From positions 3,038,001 through 3,102,000 of the forward strand of contig NZ_REFU01000001.1 in assembly GCF_003688915.1 (NCBI RefSeq): 64,000 bases of DNA. Direction: 5' to 3'. Position 1 is the first letter of the stretch, and every line of letters starts with the position of its first letter. The position numbers were made by a program, and so were the translations under genes. The notes beneath the pieces were generated by a model that was not told the origin of the DNA, searched no databases, and saw nothing but the letters and a program-made list of their open reading frames with translations. The DNA is from Rhodococcus sp. SBT000017. GTDB taxonomy: Bacteria > Actinomycetota > Actinomycetes > Mycobacteriales > Mycobacteriaceae. Shown piece by piece: positions 45,001 through 53,797 of this stretch.

Positions 45001-46285
45001 GAAGTCGATCACCGATCGAGCCGGAACCAACCCCACCCTGACCATCGAATTGCCCGCTCCGACACTGGTGGACGGGCTCGAACTCAGGCCCAGCCTGGGC
45101 GCACTCCCGGCGCACCCCACCCGCGTCGCGGTCAACCTCGGCAACGGGCCGATGGTGCGCGACGTCGACACCGACGGCTCGACGACCCTCGAACTGGCAC
45201 CGTACGTGACGGACCGGATCGTCCTGTCGATCGTGGACTGGGAGGGAGTTCTGGATCGAAACTCGCTGGGCTTCATCCAGTCTCAGCCACCCGGCTTCGC
45301 CGAGGTGACGCCGCTGTCCGGTGGTGAACCGATCGGCGCACCGTACGACGGTGACCGCGAGATCACCGTGGACTGCTTCGCCGGCCCCATCCTCTCCATC
45401 GCCGGGCAGACGGTGCGCACGTCGGTGACGGCCACCGCGGAGCAGTTCCGTTCCGGTGAGCCGCTGAAGGCATCGGTGTGCGACGCCGACACCCCGGTGA
45501 ACGAGAATTTCGTCAACCCGGTATCGCTGCCCGAGGGTCGCCAGGACGTGGTGGTGGAGCCGGGAGCGTCGTTCTTCGTCGACGGTATTCGGTTGCGCAC
45601 CATGCCCATTCCGGCACAGTGGCCGACGAGCTCGGCACCGCAGGTCGCCAGGACCACCGCCTGGAGCCCCGATCACCGTGAGGTGACGCTGACCTCCACA
45701 ACGGAGGATCGCTTGCTGGTCATCCCGGAAAGCAACAACAGTGGTTGGCGCGCAACCACTCCCGGAGGCGTCGAACTGTCCCCGGTGGTGGTCGACGGGT
45801 GGCAGCAGGCCTGGGTCGTTCCGGCCGGGGCGTCGGGCACGATCTCGTTGGATTTCGCCACCGATCGCTGGTATCGACTCGGCATCTTCGGTGGGTTGTT
45901 GCTGCTGATTCCCCTGCTGTTCGCAGCGTTGCGTCGGCCGCGCAGCATGCCCGATCTCGGGCCCGCACCGCGGCCTTGGCAGAGCCTCCCGGCGGCGATC
46001 GTGGCGCTGTTCGGAGCGACGATCGTGTTGGCAGGAATCGCCGGTGCTGCCGCTGTGGCCGTGATCGGTGTCGGTGCAGTGTTCCTGGACCGCCGCTACG
46101 GTCGCGCGCTCTCCTCGCGCGTGTTGGTCAGCGCAGCAGGCGGATTCGCCTTGCTGGGCGCGGCGCTGCTCTCGCTCGGTCCATGGCGATCGCCCGACGG
46201 GTACGTGGGCGAATCGTACGGAGTGCAGCTGGCCGCGCTGATCGGAATCGTCGCGTTGGCGATCAGTGCGATGCGGAAACCGTGA
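41996..46285 (+). CDS. aftD: Arabinofuranosyltransferase AftD
   Basis: A 1429-residue polytopic glycosyltransferase of the AftD family, which adds alpha-1,3 arabinofuranose in arabinogalactan/lipoarabinomannan from decaprenyl-phospho-arabinose. The N-terminal ~450 residues hold the GT-C membrane core (AYGYFFPHGAFF, WITQRIWWALLLIAGFWG, LSPRVITTLASISSETMPMML, IESSGTTTQWTSLTEVLRGT). The long external part has two carbohydrate-binding-like modules (AAVDGDLATSWISN; AATDGDPRTSWAAP), and two or more helices close the C-terminus. TTG at 41996 is the annotated start; GTG at 42038 is possible. The 3' end overlaps the convergent acyltransferase gene by 23 bases. Confidence 0.95.
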   Translation: MSTAAADAGRFRESVISAEPLGRKWLFGVSILAFLLTFLQVPGFTVADTKYDLAQNPLGFLERASHQWNSAAPLGQVQNQAYGYFFPHGAFFAGGDLLSIPPWITQRIWWALLLIAGFWGIVRLAEALGIGSRSSRLIAATAFVLSPRVITTLASISSETMPMMLAPWVLIPMVRYLAGDDAKQTVRRAAAQSALAVALMGAVNAVATAAAVLVAVIWMLTHRPNKRWFVFGGWWSGFLVLATLWWIVPLLLLGKVSPPFLDYIESSGTTTQWTSLTEVLRGTGSWTPFVSPERVAGAVLVTQPAAVIATGLIAAAGIAGLAMRSMPARGRLTVMLFIGLVGLGAGFVGDLDGPFAASVRVFLDSAGAPLRNIHKLEPVIRIPLVLGLAHLLGRVPLPGSAPRTQWRSAVAHPEKHPMMAVTALVLVALTLSTSLAWTGKLAPRGAYEAVPQYWHDAADWLTENASGSSPDGSDAQRALIVPGAPFALQTWGLTRDEPLQALATTPWAVRDAVPLTPPGAIRALDSVQRLFADGRPSAGLADTLLGQGISYVVVRNDLDPENSRSTRPASVHQVLDGSPRLEKVAEFGEDVAPGQVDGVVLDGDLRPPYPAVEIYSVGDSADIPASGPYTVDLDRVPVVQGGPESILRSNELRNNDIRNPVPSGPTLLASDAAAAGIAVNSVTVTDTPMNRETDFGQVDNHSSALRAADEPRRSLNEVSDYPVYGSKTVDAEWEGATLTASSSASDATQIGGSAPGSGVAAAVDGDLATSWISNGIERAVGQWLQLDFDTPVRGGLLRMRTSPGTIGDPVKWVEITTPNGSTAARVDEPGEPMTVSLPGGETPWLRITAKSTVDGTRGSQFGISEVSVDDYSDRDNPKQVPIVHRAVLPETPAGASVDAWELGQEFPGRSGCLDTEDRIRCSSGLSKSPEELGRFSRTIDVPMGTAVIPDLTVRTRQSPELEALLAQPGRPLAGGASDVADLHGSAFAATDGDPRTSWAAPEKSITDRAGTNPTLTIELPAPTLVDGLELRPSLGALPAHPTRVAVNLGNGPMVRDVDTDGSTTLELAPYVTDRIVLSIVDWEGVLDRNSLGFIQSQPPGFAEVTPLSGGEPIGAPYDGDREITVDCFAGPILSIAGQTVRTSVTATAEQFRSGEPLKASVCDADTPVNENFVNPVSLPEGRQDVVVEPGASFFVDGIRLRTMPIPAQWPTSSAPQVARTTAWSPDHREVTLTSTTEDRLLVIPESNNSGWRATTPGGVELSPVVVDGWQQAWVVPAGASGTISLDFATDRWYRLGIFGGLLLLIPLLFAALRRPRSMPDLGPAPRPWQSLPAAIVALFGATIVLAGIAGAAAVAVIGVGAVFLDRRYGRALSSRVLVSAAGGFALLGAALLSLGPWRSPDGYVGESYGVQLAALIGIVALAISAMRKP

Positions 46286-47411
46286 TCGGCGTCTTCTTGG
46301 CAGCGAAGCGTCGTCGAGCAGGGTCTTCCACCAGCGCGTAGCTCGCCGCAGCCACCGGAATCGACAGTGCGAGGGTCACCGGCAAGACGAACCACATACC
46401 GCCCGTGAACGGGATGATGCCGAACACCGGGAACACGACGGCAAGCACAGCCAGATGCCAGATGAACAATCCGTACGACCAGCGGCCCAGCGTCAGCATC
46501 ACAGGATGCTCGAGGAAGCGATGCCGGCGACCGTCCTCGGCGAGAATCAGCGGCGCGAGCATCGCGAAGGCCAGTATCGCGCCGAGTAAGATCTTGATCT
46601 CGAACTGCCAGGCCGCCGGACGCACCAAGCCCTGCGGACCCGCCAGAGGAGTCGCCGACATGGCGAACGCGGCAACCGCGATGGACGACATGACAAATCG
46701 GCGACGAGCCAACCGATGCACCCAGGTCGGTGGCCCCACCGAGATCTCGGCGAGCAGCATCCCAGCCGCAAACCACGGGAAGTAGCCGGGGAGCCAGTTG
46801 TCATGGTGAATGCCGTCGGGGGTCGACACCGGAACGAATGCCCACGACAGAGTCAGCACCGCAGCGCCCAGAATGACTGGGATACGGCGGGCGGCGGCCG
46901 CGCCGCGCAGACGCACCATCAGCCAAGCGAACACCGGCAGCAGAAGATAGAAGGCGAGCTCGACCGACAGCGACCACATCTGCGTCAAGCCCTGGGTCAG
47001 GGTCAACGGCACGAACACCTGAGTGAACGACAGGTTCGCCAGCCACACGCGGTAGTCACCGCCGGCATCGGGAAGAAACAGCAGGATCAGTATCACGCCG
47101 ACCCAGTAACCGGGCAGAATTCTCGCGAGCCGCGAACGGAAATAGCGGCCGAGCGGCTGGGCACTCCGATGACCGCGGGCCGCCGCCGCGTGCGGACGCC
47201 ACAGCAGGAATCCCGACAGCGAGAAGAAGATCGCCACAGTCAGGTCGAACCTTCCCCAGATATGACCCAAGATCGGCGACGTCGCGCCACCGGTCTGAAA
47301 GGCCACGTGGGTGACAACGATTCCGATACACGCGACGGCACGCATCCCCTCGAGTGACGGTACGAATCCACCAAGCGGGACAACGCCTGCCGAACGGGTC
47401 TGTGTGCTCAT
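46263..47411 (-). CDS. Acyltransferase 3 family membrane protein (Rv0228-like)
   Basis: A 382-residue protein with about ten membrane helices. VPSLEGMRAVACIGIVVTH and WGRFDLTVAIFFSLSGFLLWRPH are typical of acyltransferase 3 enzymes, with the conserved His (about residue 33) and FFSLSGFL loop. Such enzymes O-acylate surface glycans or lipids. The position next to aftD and the DUF3068 gene suggests modification of envelope polymers. ATG at 47411 has GAGG upstream; the earlier ATG at 47462 is less likely. Overlaps aftD end by 23 bases (convergent). Confidence 0.88.
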   Translation of the reverse strand: MSTQTRSAGVVPLGGFVPSLEGMRAVACIGIVVTHVAFQTGGATSPILGHIWGRFDLTVAIFFSLSGFLLWRPHAAAARGHRSAQPLGRYFRSRLARILPGYWVGVILILLFLPDAGGDYRVWLANLSFTQVFVPLTLTQGLTQMWSLSVELAFYLLLPVFAWLMVRLRGAAAARRIPVILGAAVLTLSWAFVPVSTPDGIHHDNWLPGYFPWFAAGMLLAEISVGPPTWVHRLARRRFVMSSIAVAAFAMSATPLAGPQGLVRPAAWQFEIKILLGAILAFAMLAPLILAEDGRRHRFLEHPVMLTLGRWSYGLFIWHLAVLAVVFPVFGIIPFTGGMWFVLPVTLALSIPVAAASYALVEDPARRRFAAKKTPITVSASH

Positions 47412-47577
47412 GGTGGCCTCAAGTGTGCCGTGTCGAACCGGCGCAGACGAGACCGGTGCCACTGTCGACTGTTACTGTCACCTGCGACGTGTCGTAATAA
47501 ATCGGGCATCGGGTCGGGGCGAACGTGTTTCCCGCTCGCGGTGTCTTCCATGAAGCGGTCAACTAAGGAGATTCAGC

Positions 47578-48714
47578 ATGGCGGAGCGCTCAGGGCCGAG
47601 CCGGATACTTGCCCTCGTACTCATCGGCTTGGGCGCGTTTCTGGTGGTCGCCGCCATCCTCATTCCCACGTACACCATTTCGGCGCTCGAGAAGACGCCG
47701 TTGGACCTCGAAGTCACCACCGTCTCCACCGGTGAGGGCAGTGTGCTCAACGCCAGCTCCCTCGCGGCCGGTCGCGCAGTCGTCGACCAGAACGTTCCCC
47801 TCGTCTCCCAGCGATTCGTCACCGTCGAGGATCCCTCCGACGCCGACATCATGACGCTGCAGGCAGGCCAGACTCTGCGTCGCAGCGACAAGCAGGCCGA
47901 TACCGGGCTGCTGACCGCGAGCGTCGACCGCGTCACCATCGACCGCAAGACGTCGATGCCCGTCGAGAACCCGATCGGCACCATCCAGGTGGCAGGCGAC
48001 GCGCCCGCCGAAGAGGTGGCCCACACCGGACTGCAGTACAAGTTCCCGTTCAACTCGGAGCAGAAGAGCTACCCGTACTTCGACGTCAATGCCCGGGCGA
48101 CCAAGGACATCGATTTCGTCGAGGCAACCGAGATCAACGGCACGCCGGTGTACCAGTACCAGCAGACCGTCGGCCCGGTCGACCTGTCGACCGTGGTGAA
48201 CCTGCCGACCAACAAGGTCACCCTGCCCGCCGACACCTGGGGTGTCGAGGGTGGAGACGCACCGGTGACGATGACCCGCTGGTACGAGAACACCCGCACC
48301 CTGTGGGTCGAGCCCGAGACCGGCGTCGTCGTCAAGGGTGAAGAGCAGATTCACCAGTACTACGCGCGTGAGGCAGGCCAGCCCGAGGTCGACGTCCTCA
48401 ATGCTCCGATCACGTTCGACGAGAACACGGTCGAATATCAGATCCAGCAGGCCAAGGACGGCCAGGATCAGATCTCGCTCTTCGGCCGTACCGTCCCGAT
48501 CATCGCCGGAATTCTCGGTGTCATCTCGCTGATCGCCGGAGTGTTCCTGCTCCTGCGCGGCGGCGGAAACGGCGGACATCGGCAGCCGGCCCGTATGGAC
48601 AACGCTCCACGACCGACCCCCGGCGGCGGAGCAGCTCCCGCGCCTTCGAGCAACCGTGATTGGACGACGGATCGCACCGAAGAGATTCCGAGGACGAACC
48701 TCAACAAGGAATAA
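47578..48714 (+). CDS. DUF3068 (porin PorA-family) membrane protein, Rv0227c-like
   Basis: A 378-residue protein: an N-terminal membrane helix (ILALVLIGLGAFLVVAAILI), a large extracellular beta-rich part (GTPVYQYQQTVGPVDLSTVVN, TRWYENTRTLWVEPETG), and a second helix near residue 310 (IAGILGVISLIAGVFLLL), ending in a Pro-rich cytosolic tail. DUF3068 is conserved in mycolic-acid bacteria; its function is not settled. AAGGAG precedes the ATG. A strong hairpin follows the stop. Confidence 0.88.
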   Translation: MAERSGPSRILALVLIGLGAFLVVAAILIPTYTISALEKTPLDLEVTTVSTGEGSVLNASSLAAGRAVVDQNVPLVSQRFVTVEDPSDADIMTLQAGQTLRRSDKQADTGLLTASVDRVTIDRKTSMPVENPIGTIQVAGDAPAEEVAHTGLQYKFPFNSEQKSYPYFDVNARATKDIDFVEATEINGTPVYQYQQTVGPVDLSTVVNLPTNKVTLPADTWGVEGGDAPVTMTRWYENTRTLWVEPETGVVVKGEEQIHQYYAREAGQPEVDVLNAPITFDENTVEYQIQQAKDGQDQISLFGRTVPIIAGILGVISLIAGVFLLLRGGGNGGHRQPARMDNAPRPTPGGGAAPAPSSNRDWTTDRTEEIPRTNLNKE

Positions 48715-48721
48715 GTGCTTT

Positions 48722-48769
48722 GCAGTGGCGTGGTTGAGTGCCCGTGAGGGCGCACAACCACGCCACTGC
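48722..48769 (+). terminator. Terminator after DUF3068 gene
   Basis: 22-base arms, 48722-48743 and 48748-48769, with one mismatch and one G-U pair, close on a four-base GTGA loop, seven bases after the stop. Confidence 0.85.
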
Positions 48770-48794
48770 TCTATCTGGAGATGGGGCCGACTGA

Positions 48795-49511
48795 GTGATG
48801 CTCCCCGAGTCGATGCGGTCAGGTTGGCCGGGTCTCGTAGTCGACGGCCCGCTGACCGGTGGTGCGCGAAACGACATCTGGTCCGGAAAACTCGATGGGG
48901 TCCGCGTTGTCATCCGTCACTCACTTCGCACTCCTGATTCTCGATCCTGGGAGTGGCACCTACTTCGCCACCTCCACGAATGTGGAATCCGCGTGCCAGT
49001 GCTCGTACCGTCGTCGGCGGGCAACTCGGACGTCGACGGCTGGCACGTCTACGAGTACGTGGAAGGTTCGCACCCCGAACCGAAGGACCCTCGGATCACC
49101 GACGCCCTGGCCGAGGTTCACGCCGCAACCGTGGGCTGGCCGCAGCGCCCGGGGTCGGCGAGTGCGACCGATCTCTCGGAACTCCTCGTCGGTGGCGACG
49201 TCGACTTGACCGCACTGCCAACAGGTTTGGCCCATCGGATAGTCGATGCGTGGCGAAAAGCACGAACGCAGTCCCCGACATGCGTGGTCCATGGCGATGC
49301 GGGTGCGCGCAATGCGATCATCGACGAGCACGGCCGCTGCGTGTTGATCGATTGGGACGAAGCGCGGGTGGACCAGCCCCACTACGACCTACCGATCGGG
49401 CCCGCCGAACTCAGAGCGAATCTGGCGTGGGAGATCGCCACGTGCTGGATACCCGAACCCGATTACGCCAGGTCACTGGTGCAGGACTTCACCGACGCAG
49501 ACCCACGTTGA
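48795..49511 (+). CDS. Aminoglycoside-phosphotransferase-fold kinase
   Basis: A 238-residue APH-like kinase. The ATP lysine region is VVIRHSLRT, the brenner-type catalytic loop VVHGDAGARNAII is followed by VLIDWDEAR (Asp of DFG type). The small size and position suggest a small-molecule kinase rather than antibiotic resistance; substrate unknown. GTG at 48795 has GGGG eight bases upstream, and the ATG directly after it is equally possible. A 67-base gap without signal separates it from the convergent flippase gene. Confidence 0.8.
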   Translation: MMLPESMRSGWPGLVVDGPLTGGARNDIWSGKLDGVRVVIRHSLRTPDSRSWEWHLLRHLHECGIRVPVLVPSSAGNSDVDGWHVYEYVEGSHPEPKDPRITDALAEVHAATVGWPQRPGSASATDLSELLVGGDVDLTALPTGLAHRIVDAWRKARTQSPTCVVHGDAGARNAIIDEHGRCVLIDWDEARVDQPHYDLPIGPAELRANLAWEIATCWIPEPDYARSLVQDFTDADPR

Positions 49512-49578
49512 TCGATTTCGAATTCTGTTGTAGCCGAATGACTTTCTAGCTGACAGAGCGATGGGTTTGTAGGGCCCG

Positions 49579-50784
49579 CTAGCGATCCACGCGGTTTCCC
49601 CACAACACCAGTCCACACACCACCACCATTGTCACCGCTGCGGTGACTGCGGCGACGACGACGAATTGCGCGAGTGTCGACGCGACGAACAGCAACAGCA
49701 ACACCTCGACGCCGAGGGCGAACCAGGCGACGAGAGCGAGGTGGGTGCGCTCGCCCGCGATGGCCCACAGCAACGCGCTCTGCAGCACGGCCAGGCACGC
49801 ACCCTGCAGCACGAACAGCCAGACGTACTTCTGCACACCGGAATACGTATCGCCCACCACCAGTGGCAACAGCGGAGACGCCAGCGCGCCGCCGACCACC
49901 AGAACCGTACCGAGCCCCGCGACGACGGCCAGCGCCGATCGCACCGCGGAGGCCGAATGCAGCGGGTTCGCCATCCGCGGATACAGAACGACGCCGACGG
50001 CCTGCGGCAACCAGAACGCTGCCTTGGACGCGACAGCACCCACGGCGTACAGCCCGGCTTCGTTGGAGCTGAGCAGCGTGCGCGCCAGCACCAGATCCAG
50101 CGCCGACATCGCGATCAACACCAACTGCACCTGAGACGCCTGCAGCACGGCCAGAACCGTGACCTTGGTTTCCGAGACAGAGTTCACCGGCACCCCGGCC
50201 GTCCATCGCGCACCGAGCGCCACCACGCCGATGCCCGCGGCCGTGGCAAGAAGAACCGAACCAGGACCACCGCCGAGCACCAACACCAGCACGGCCGGAG
50301 CCACCTTGCCGAACCCGGCGGCGGCCAACACGACACTCAGAGCTCCGAATCGCCCACGTCCCTGCAACAAACCCTGTTCGGCGGCCAACAGCACCAGCAC
50401 CGGCGCAGCGATGACCGCCGACACGGTCGCCGCCATCGAGATGTCCATGGCCGCAGAGAGTGCGGGTGCCAGTGCCAGAGCGAGCACCCCCACCACCGCC
50501 GCACACCGGTACCCCACTGTTCGCAGTTCGCGAGAACTGCGCCCGCGCACCACTTCACGCGCAACGACGGACTGCAACGCCAACGCCGGAACCGCGAGAA
50601 CCAATTGCGCGGCAAGCAGACTCGCGAATTCTCCGTAGCCCTCGACGCCGAGCATCCGGCTCGCCAGAACCTGCAGCAGGTACGCCGCAACGTTCGCGAA
50701 CATCGAACCGGCCGTCACCATCCCCATCCCGGCGACCGACGCACCCGCGGTGTGCTCTGCCTCGGACGAGGCGCGGAAAGACAT
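49579..50784 (-). CDS. MOP-superfamily polysaccharide/lipid flippase
   Basis: About 401 residues with 10-12 membrane helices arranged as in Wzx/MurJ-like exporters: AAYLLQVLASRMLGVEGYGEFASL at the N-terminus is the usual oligosaccharide-flippase start, with SNEAGLYAVGAVASKAAFWLPQAVGVVLYPRM in the middle. It probably moves a lipid-linked glycan across the membrane. ATG at 50784 is chosen; the earlier ATG at 50811 overlaps the start of the divergent gene. It shares a short promoter region with that gene. Confidence 0.85.
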   Translation of the reverse strand: MSFRASSEAEHTAGASVAGMGMVTAGSMFANVAAYLLQVLASRMLGVEGYGEFASLLAAQLVLAVPALALQSVVAREVVRGRSSRELRTVGYRCAAVVGVLALALAPALSAAMDISMAATVSAVIAAPVLVLLAAEQGLLQGRGRFGALSVVLAAAGFGKVAPAVLVLVLGGGPGSVLLATAAGIGVVALGARWTAGVPVNSVSETKVTVLAVLQASQVQLVLIAMSALDLVLARTLLSSNEAGLYAVGAVASKAAFWLPQAVGVVLYPRMANPLHSASAVRSALAVVAGLGTVLVVGGALASPLLPLVVGDTYSGVQKYVWLFVLQGACLAVLQSALLWAIAGERTHLALVAWFALGVEVLLLLFVASTLAQFVVVAAVTAAVTMVVVCGLVLWGNRVDR

Positions 50785-50792
50785 GAGCCCAC

Positions 50793-50800
50793 GGTATAGG
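50793..50800. promoter_or_regulatory. Overlapping divergent -10 elements
   Basis: GGTATAGG contains TATAGG on the plus strand (nine bases before ATG 50810) and TATACC on the minus strand (eight bases before ATG 50784). Distances fit leaderless transcripts in both directions, and neither start has a ribosome-binding site. Confidence 0.45.
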
Positions 50801-50809
50801 GTGCCGATC

Positions 50810-52546
50810 ATGGCGTGGTCGAGGTCGAGGTGGACACCGCCGCTCTACAGCCTGCTGCTCGCACTGGTGATTCTCGGCCCGCTGCTCGGTCCCGGCTATC
50901 TCCTGCTGCGCGACGCCGTCAGCACCCCCCGTTCCTACTTCACCGACTCCGCCTGGGGAATCGCCGACGCGGCCGCGAGGGCAGTACCACAGGACGCCGC
51001 TATCGCCGCGCTGTCGACGGTTTTCGACGGTGGTCTGGTGGTCAAGTCCATTCTGCTGCTGGCCCTGTGGCTGACCGGATGGGGCGCAGCGGTGATGGCA
51101 CGAACGATGCTGCCGACAGCCCCACTACCCGCACTGCTCGTGGCATCGACGGTGGCGGTGTGGAACCCGTACGTCGCCGAGCGACTGCTGCAGGGGCACT
51201 GGAGCCTGCTCGTCGGATACGCCGCCCTCCCGTGGACTGTGGTCGCTGCACTCGCGGTCAGAGATGGCCGTTCCTGGTGGGCGCTCGCAGTCTGTCTCGC
51301 CGCTGCCGGACTCACCCCCACCGGCGCGTTGCTCGCCGCAACCATCGCCCTGGTGGTCCTCGCCCTCCCCGGGGGTGCTCGACGCGGCCTGCGCGTGGTC
51401 GGCGCCCTCGGGCTGGCGGCGGTGGCGTCGGCGCCGTGGCTGGTGGCGACGGCGGTGTCCGGCGGTGGCGTCGAGCAGGCGGATCCGGCGGGTTGGGCGG
51501 CGTTCGCGGCGCGGGCCGAGCCGGGTCTCGGCACCCTCGGCAGCCTCGCCGGTCTCGGCGGAATCTGGAATTCCGATGCCGTACCCGGCTCTCGGACAGG
51601 TCTTTTCGCCCTCGTGGGCACGGCGCTGCTACTGGCCGTGGTCGCGTTCGGTGTGCGGCCGCTGATCAGGCGTCGAAGAAATCCGGTGATCGGGGGGCTC
51701 GGTGTCGTTGCCCTGCTTGCCATCGCAGTTCCCGCGCTGGCAGCGACGGGACCTGGTTTGGCAATGGCCCGCGCGCTGGGCGAGACGGTGCCCGGCGCCG
51801 GGCTGCTCCGCGACTCCCAGAAGTGGGTGGCGCTGGCGATGCCGATCTACGTGTTGGCCGCTGCGGCTGCGTTTTCGCCCCGGCGTCGACCGAATCCGGT
51901 GCAACCGACCGCGCTGAGCGCGGTCCAGCGCACCCGATTCGGTAGCGCCGTTGCAATATCGGCCCTGCTGATCGCACTACCCGACCTGGGCTGGGGCGTC
52001 GGGAATTCGATGCGGCCCGTGGCGTACCCGGCGTCCTGGCAGGCGGTCGCAGCCGAACTGCAGGGCAGCGACGGCGATGTCGCGGTACTACCGGCCGGGA
52101 TGTTCCGCCGCTTCCCTTACAGCGGCAGTGCTCCCGTTCTCGATCCCGCGCCGCGCATGCTGCCACTGGACGTACTGCAGACCGGCGAGCTCATCGTCGC
52201 GGGCGGCACGGTGCGGGGTGAAGGGGCGCGCGCGACGGAGGTCCAGAATGCCCTGCTCGCAGGCGAATCCATGAACGTGATCGCACAGCTGGGTGTCGGC
52301 TGGGTACTGGTGGAGAACACCACCCCCGGCGAGCTCGGCGAATCCGAGCAAACACTGAATCCCCTGGACATCGCATACTCCGACGACCAGCTCACGCTCT
52401 ACCGAGTACCCGATCCCGTGCTCACCGAAAGCCGGCCGGCGGCAGCCGTCGTCGTTGCCCACCTCGCGTGGGCACTGCTGCTTCTCGGGGGACTAGCGGT
52501 AGGACTGCTGGGCCGAATCCGAGTGCTGCGCACCCACCAGACCTGA
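50810..52546 (+). CDS. Polytopic membrane protein, Rv0226c-like
   Basis: A 578-residue protein with about ten or more membrane helices. A sequence like WGAAVMARTMLP and AVWNPYVAERLLQGHWSLLVGYAALPWTV is typical of the conserved Rv0226c group; the last 150 residues form an external domain before the C-terminal helix. It is not clearly a known enzyme, but the architecture resembles GT-C glycosyltransferases such as AftB. ATG at 50810 follows TATAGG and lacks a ribosome-binding site, consistent with leaderless mRNA. The 3' end overlaps the convergent GT4 gene by 54 bases. Confidence 0.82.
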   Translation: MAWSRSRWTPPLYSLLLALVILGPLLGPGYLLLRDAVSTPRSYFTDSAWGIADAAARAVPQDAAIAALSTVFDGGLVVKSILLLALWLTGWGAAVMARTMLPTAPLPALLVASTVAVWNPYVAERLLQGHWSLLVGYAALPWTVVAALAVRDGRSWWALAVCLAAAGLTPTGALLAATIALVVLALPGGARRGLRVVGALGLAAVASAPWLVATAVSGGGVEQADPAGWAAFAARAEPGLGTLGSLAGLGGIWNSDAVPGSRTGLFALVGTALLLAVVAFGVRPLIRRRRNPVIGGLGVVALLAIAVPALAATGPGLAMARALGETVPGAGLLRDSQKWVALAMPIYVLAAAAAFSPRRRPNPVQPTALSAVQRTRFGSAVAISALLIALPDLGWGVGNSMRPVAYPASWQAVAAELQGSDGDVAVLPAGMFRRFPYSGSAPVLDPAPRMLPLDVLQTGELIVAGGTVRGEGARATEVQNALLAGESMNVIAQLGVGWVLVENTTPGELGESEQTLNPLDIAYSDDQLTLYRVPDPVLTESRPAAAVVVAHLAWALLLLGGLAVGLLGRIRVLRTHQT

Positions 52547-53725
52547 CGACCACGAACCACGCGTCGTCGCGTCGAGCACCGAGTAGACACCTTCTGCGCA
52601 CTGCTCCCAGGAGAATTCCGCCGCACGCACTCGCGCCTTCTCGCCCAGGCGAGTTCGGGCTTCGGCGTCCTGCAGCAGCTCCGAAACGGCAGCGGTCAGA
52701 CCGGAGACGTCGCGGTCCTCTTCACCATCGGAAAGCCCGCCCACCAGAACACCGGTGACGCCGTCGATGATGGAATCGGTGAGGCCCTTGGAACTTCGGT
52801 AGCCGACGGTCGGCACGCCGTGCTGAGCTGCCTCGACGACCGCGAGACCCCAGCCCTCCTTCCGGGAGGGCATGACATGCACCCAGGACCGGCCGAGCAG
52901 GGCGTGCTTGCGGTCCTCGTCGACGTGTCCGTGGAAGGTGACGTACTGCTCGATGCCCAGTTCTCCGACGTAGTCGCGGAGATTCTGCTCCCACCAGCCG
53001 CCGCCGATGACGTCGAGGTGGATATCGGGGATCCGGCCGCGCAGCGCGGCAACGACGTCGAGCGCGTCCTCGATCTGCTTGTGCGGAACCAACCGGGACA
53101 GCACGGTCAGCGACGGGTGCGCGGTGCGGGTGCTCTCGTCGCCTTCGGGCACCGACACGGGTATCTCGTCGGCTCCGTTGCGCACCACGGCGATGCGCTC
53201 GCGGTCGACGCCCAGTGCGACCAACTCGTCCGCGGACGGCAACGACACCGTCAGGTACTGATTGCGGCGGTGGACCCTCGGGGACACCGTCGATTCGAGC
53301 CACCAACCGAGCTTGGCCATCATCGGCCCCGCGACCGGCCACTGCTCGCGGTGGCAGTGGTGCACCAGCAGCGTCACCGGGACGCCGAGCGCGGCACGGG
53401 AGAAGAAGGGAATGCCGTTCTGGGTGTCGATCACCGCGTCGGGTGCGATGCCCTTGAGCGGGCCGAAACCGAGCCGTCCGGCCGCGATGGCGGCCAGTGC
53501 TCGGGGATAGACCGACAGGCGTCCACCACCGCGGCTGATGCGAATGCCGTCGACGATCTCCTCGGCGGGAGCTCCTGGATACGACGCCGTCCTCAGCGTG
53601 ACGCGGACGCCGCGGCGAGCCAGACCTGCGCCCACCTGCTCGAGGTAACGCTCACTGCCGCCGCCCTGCGGGTGCCCGGTATCGCGCCAGCACAGCAACA
53701 GAACCTCGCGCACAGCCCGCTTCAC
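52493..53725 (-). CDS. Family 4 glycosyltransferase, Rv0225-like
   Basis: A 410-residue GT-B fold transferase. N-terminal WRDTGHPQGGGSERYLEQVGAGLARRG and C-terminal LSRLVPHKQIEDALDVVAAL and PSRKEGWGLAVVEAAQHGVPTVGY contain the donor-binding E-x7-E motif. It is a probable retaining, nucleotide-sugar-dependent enzyme making an envelope glycan. It begins at GTG 53725 (VKRAVREVLL); the gene is divergent from the methyltransferase at 53798 with 72 bases between. Confidence 0.9.
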   Translation of the reverse strand: MKRAVREVLLLCWRDTGHPQGGGSERYLEQVGAGLARRGVRVTLRTASYPGAPAEEIVDGIRISRGGGRLSVYPRALAAIAAGRLGFGPLKGIAPDAVIDTQNGIPFFSRAALGVPVTLLVHHCHREQWPVAGPMMAKLGWWLESTVSPRVHRRNQYLTVSLPSADELVALGVDRERIAVVRNGADEIPVSVPEGDESTRTAHPSLTVLSRLVPHKQIEDALDVVAALRGRIPDIHLDVIGGGWWEQNLRDYVGELGIEQYVTFHGHVDEDRKHALLGRSWVHVMPSRKEGWGLAVVEAAQHGVPTVGYRSSKGLTDSIIDGVTGVLVGGLSDGEEDRDVSGLTAAVSELLQDAEARTRLGEKARVRAAEFSWEQCAEGVYSVLDATTRGSWSSGLVGAQHSDSAQQSYR

Positions 53726-53797
53726 CCAATTTCCGCATGTTCGCTTCTCGACCGCCGTCGATTACCGCTGCCACACTAACCGCTAGGGTTCGTTTTC

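Noticed and set aside
48795..49511. APH-like gene as an aminoglycoside resistance determinant
   Set aside because: Only the general kinase fold is visible, no acquired-gene context; a housekeeping small-molecule kinase is more likely.
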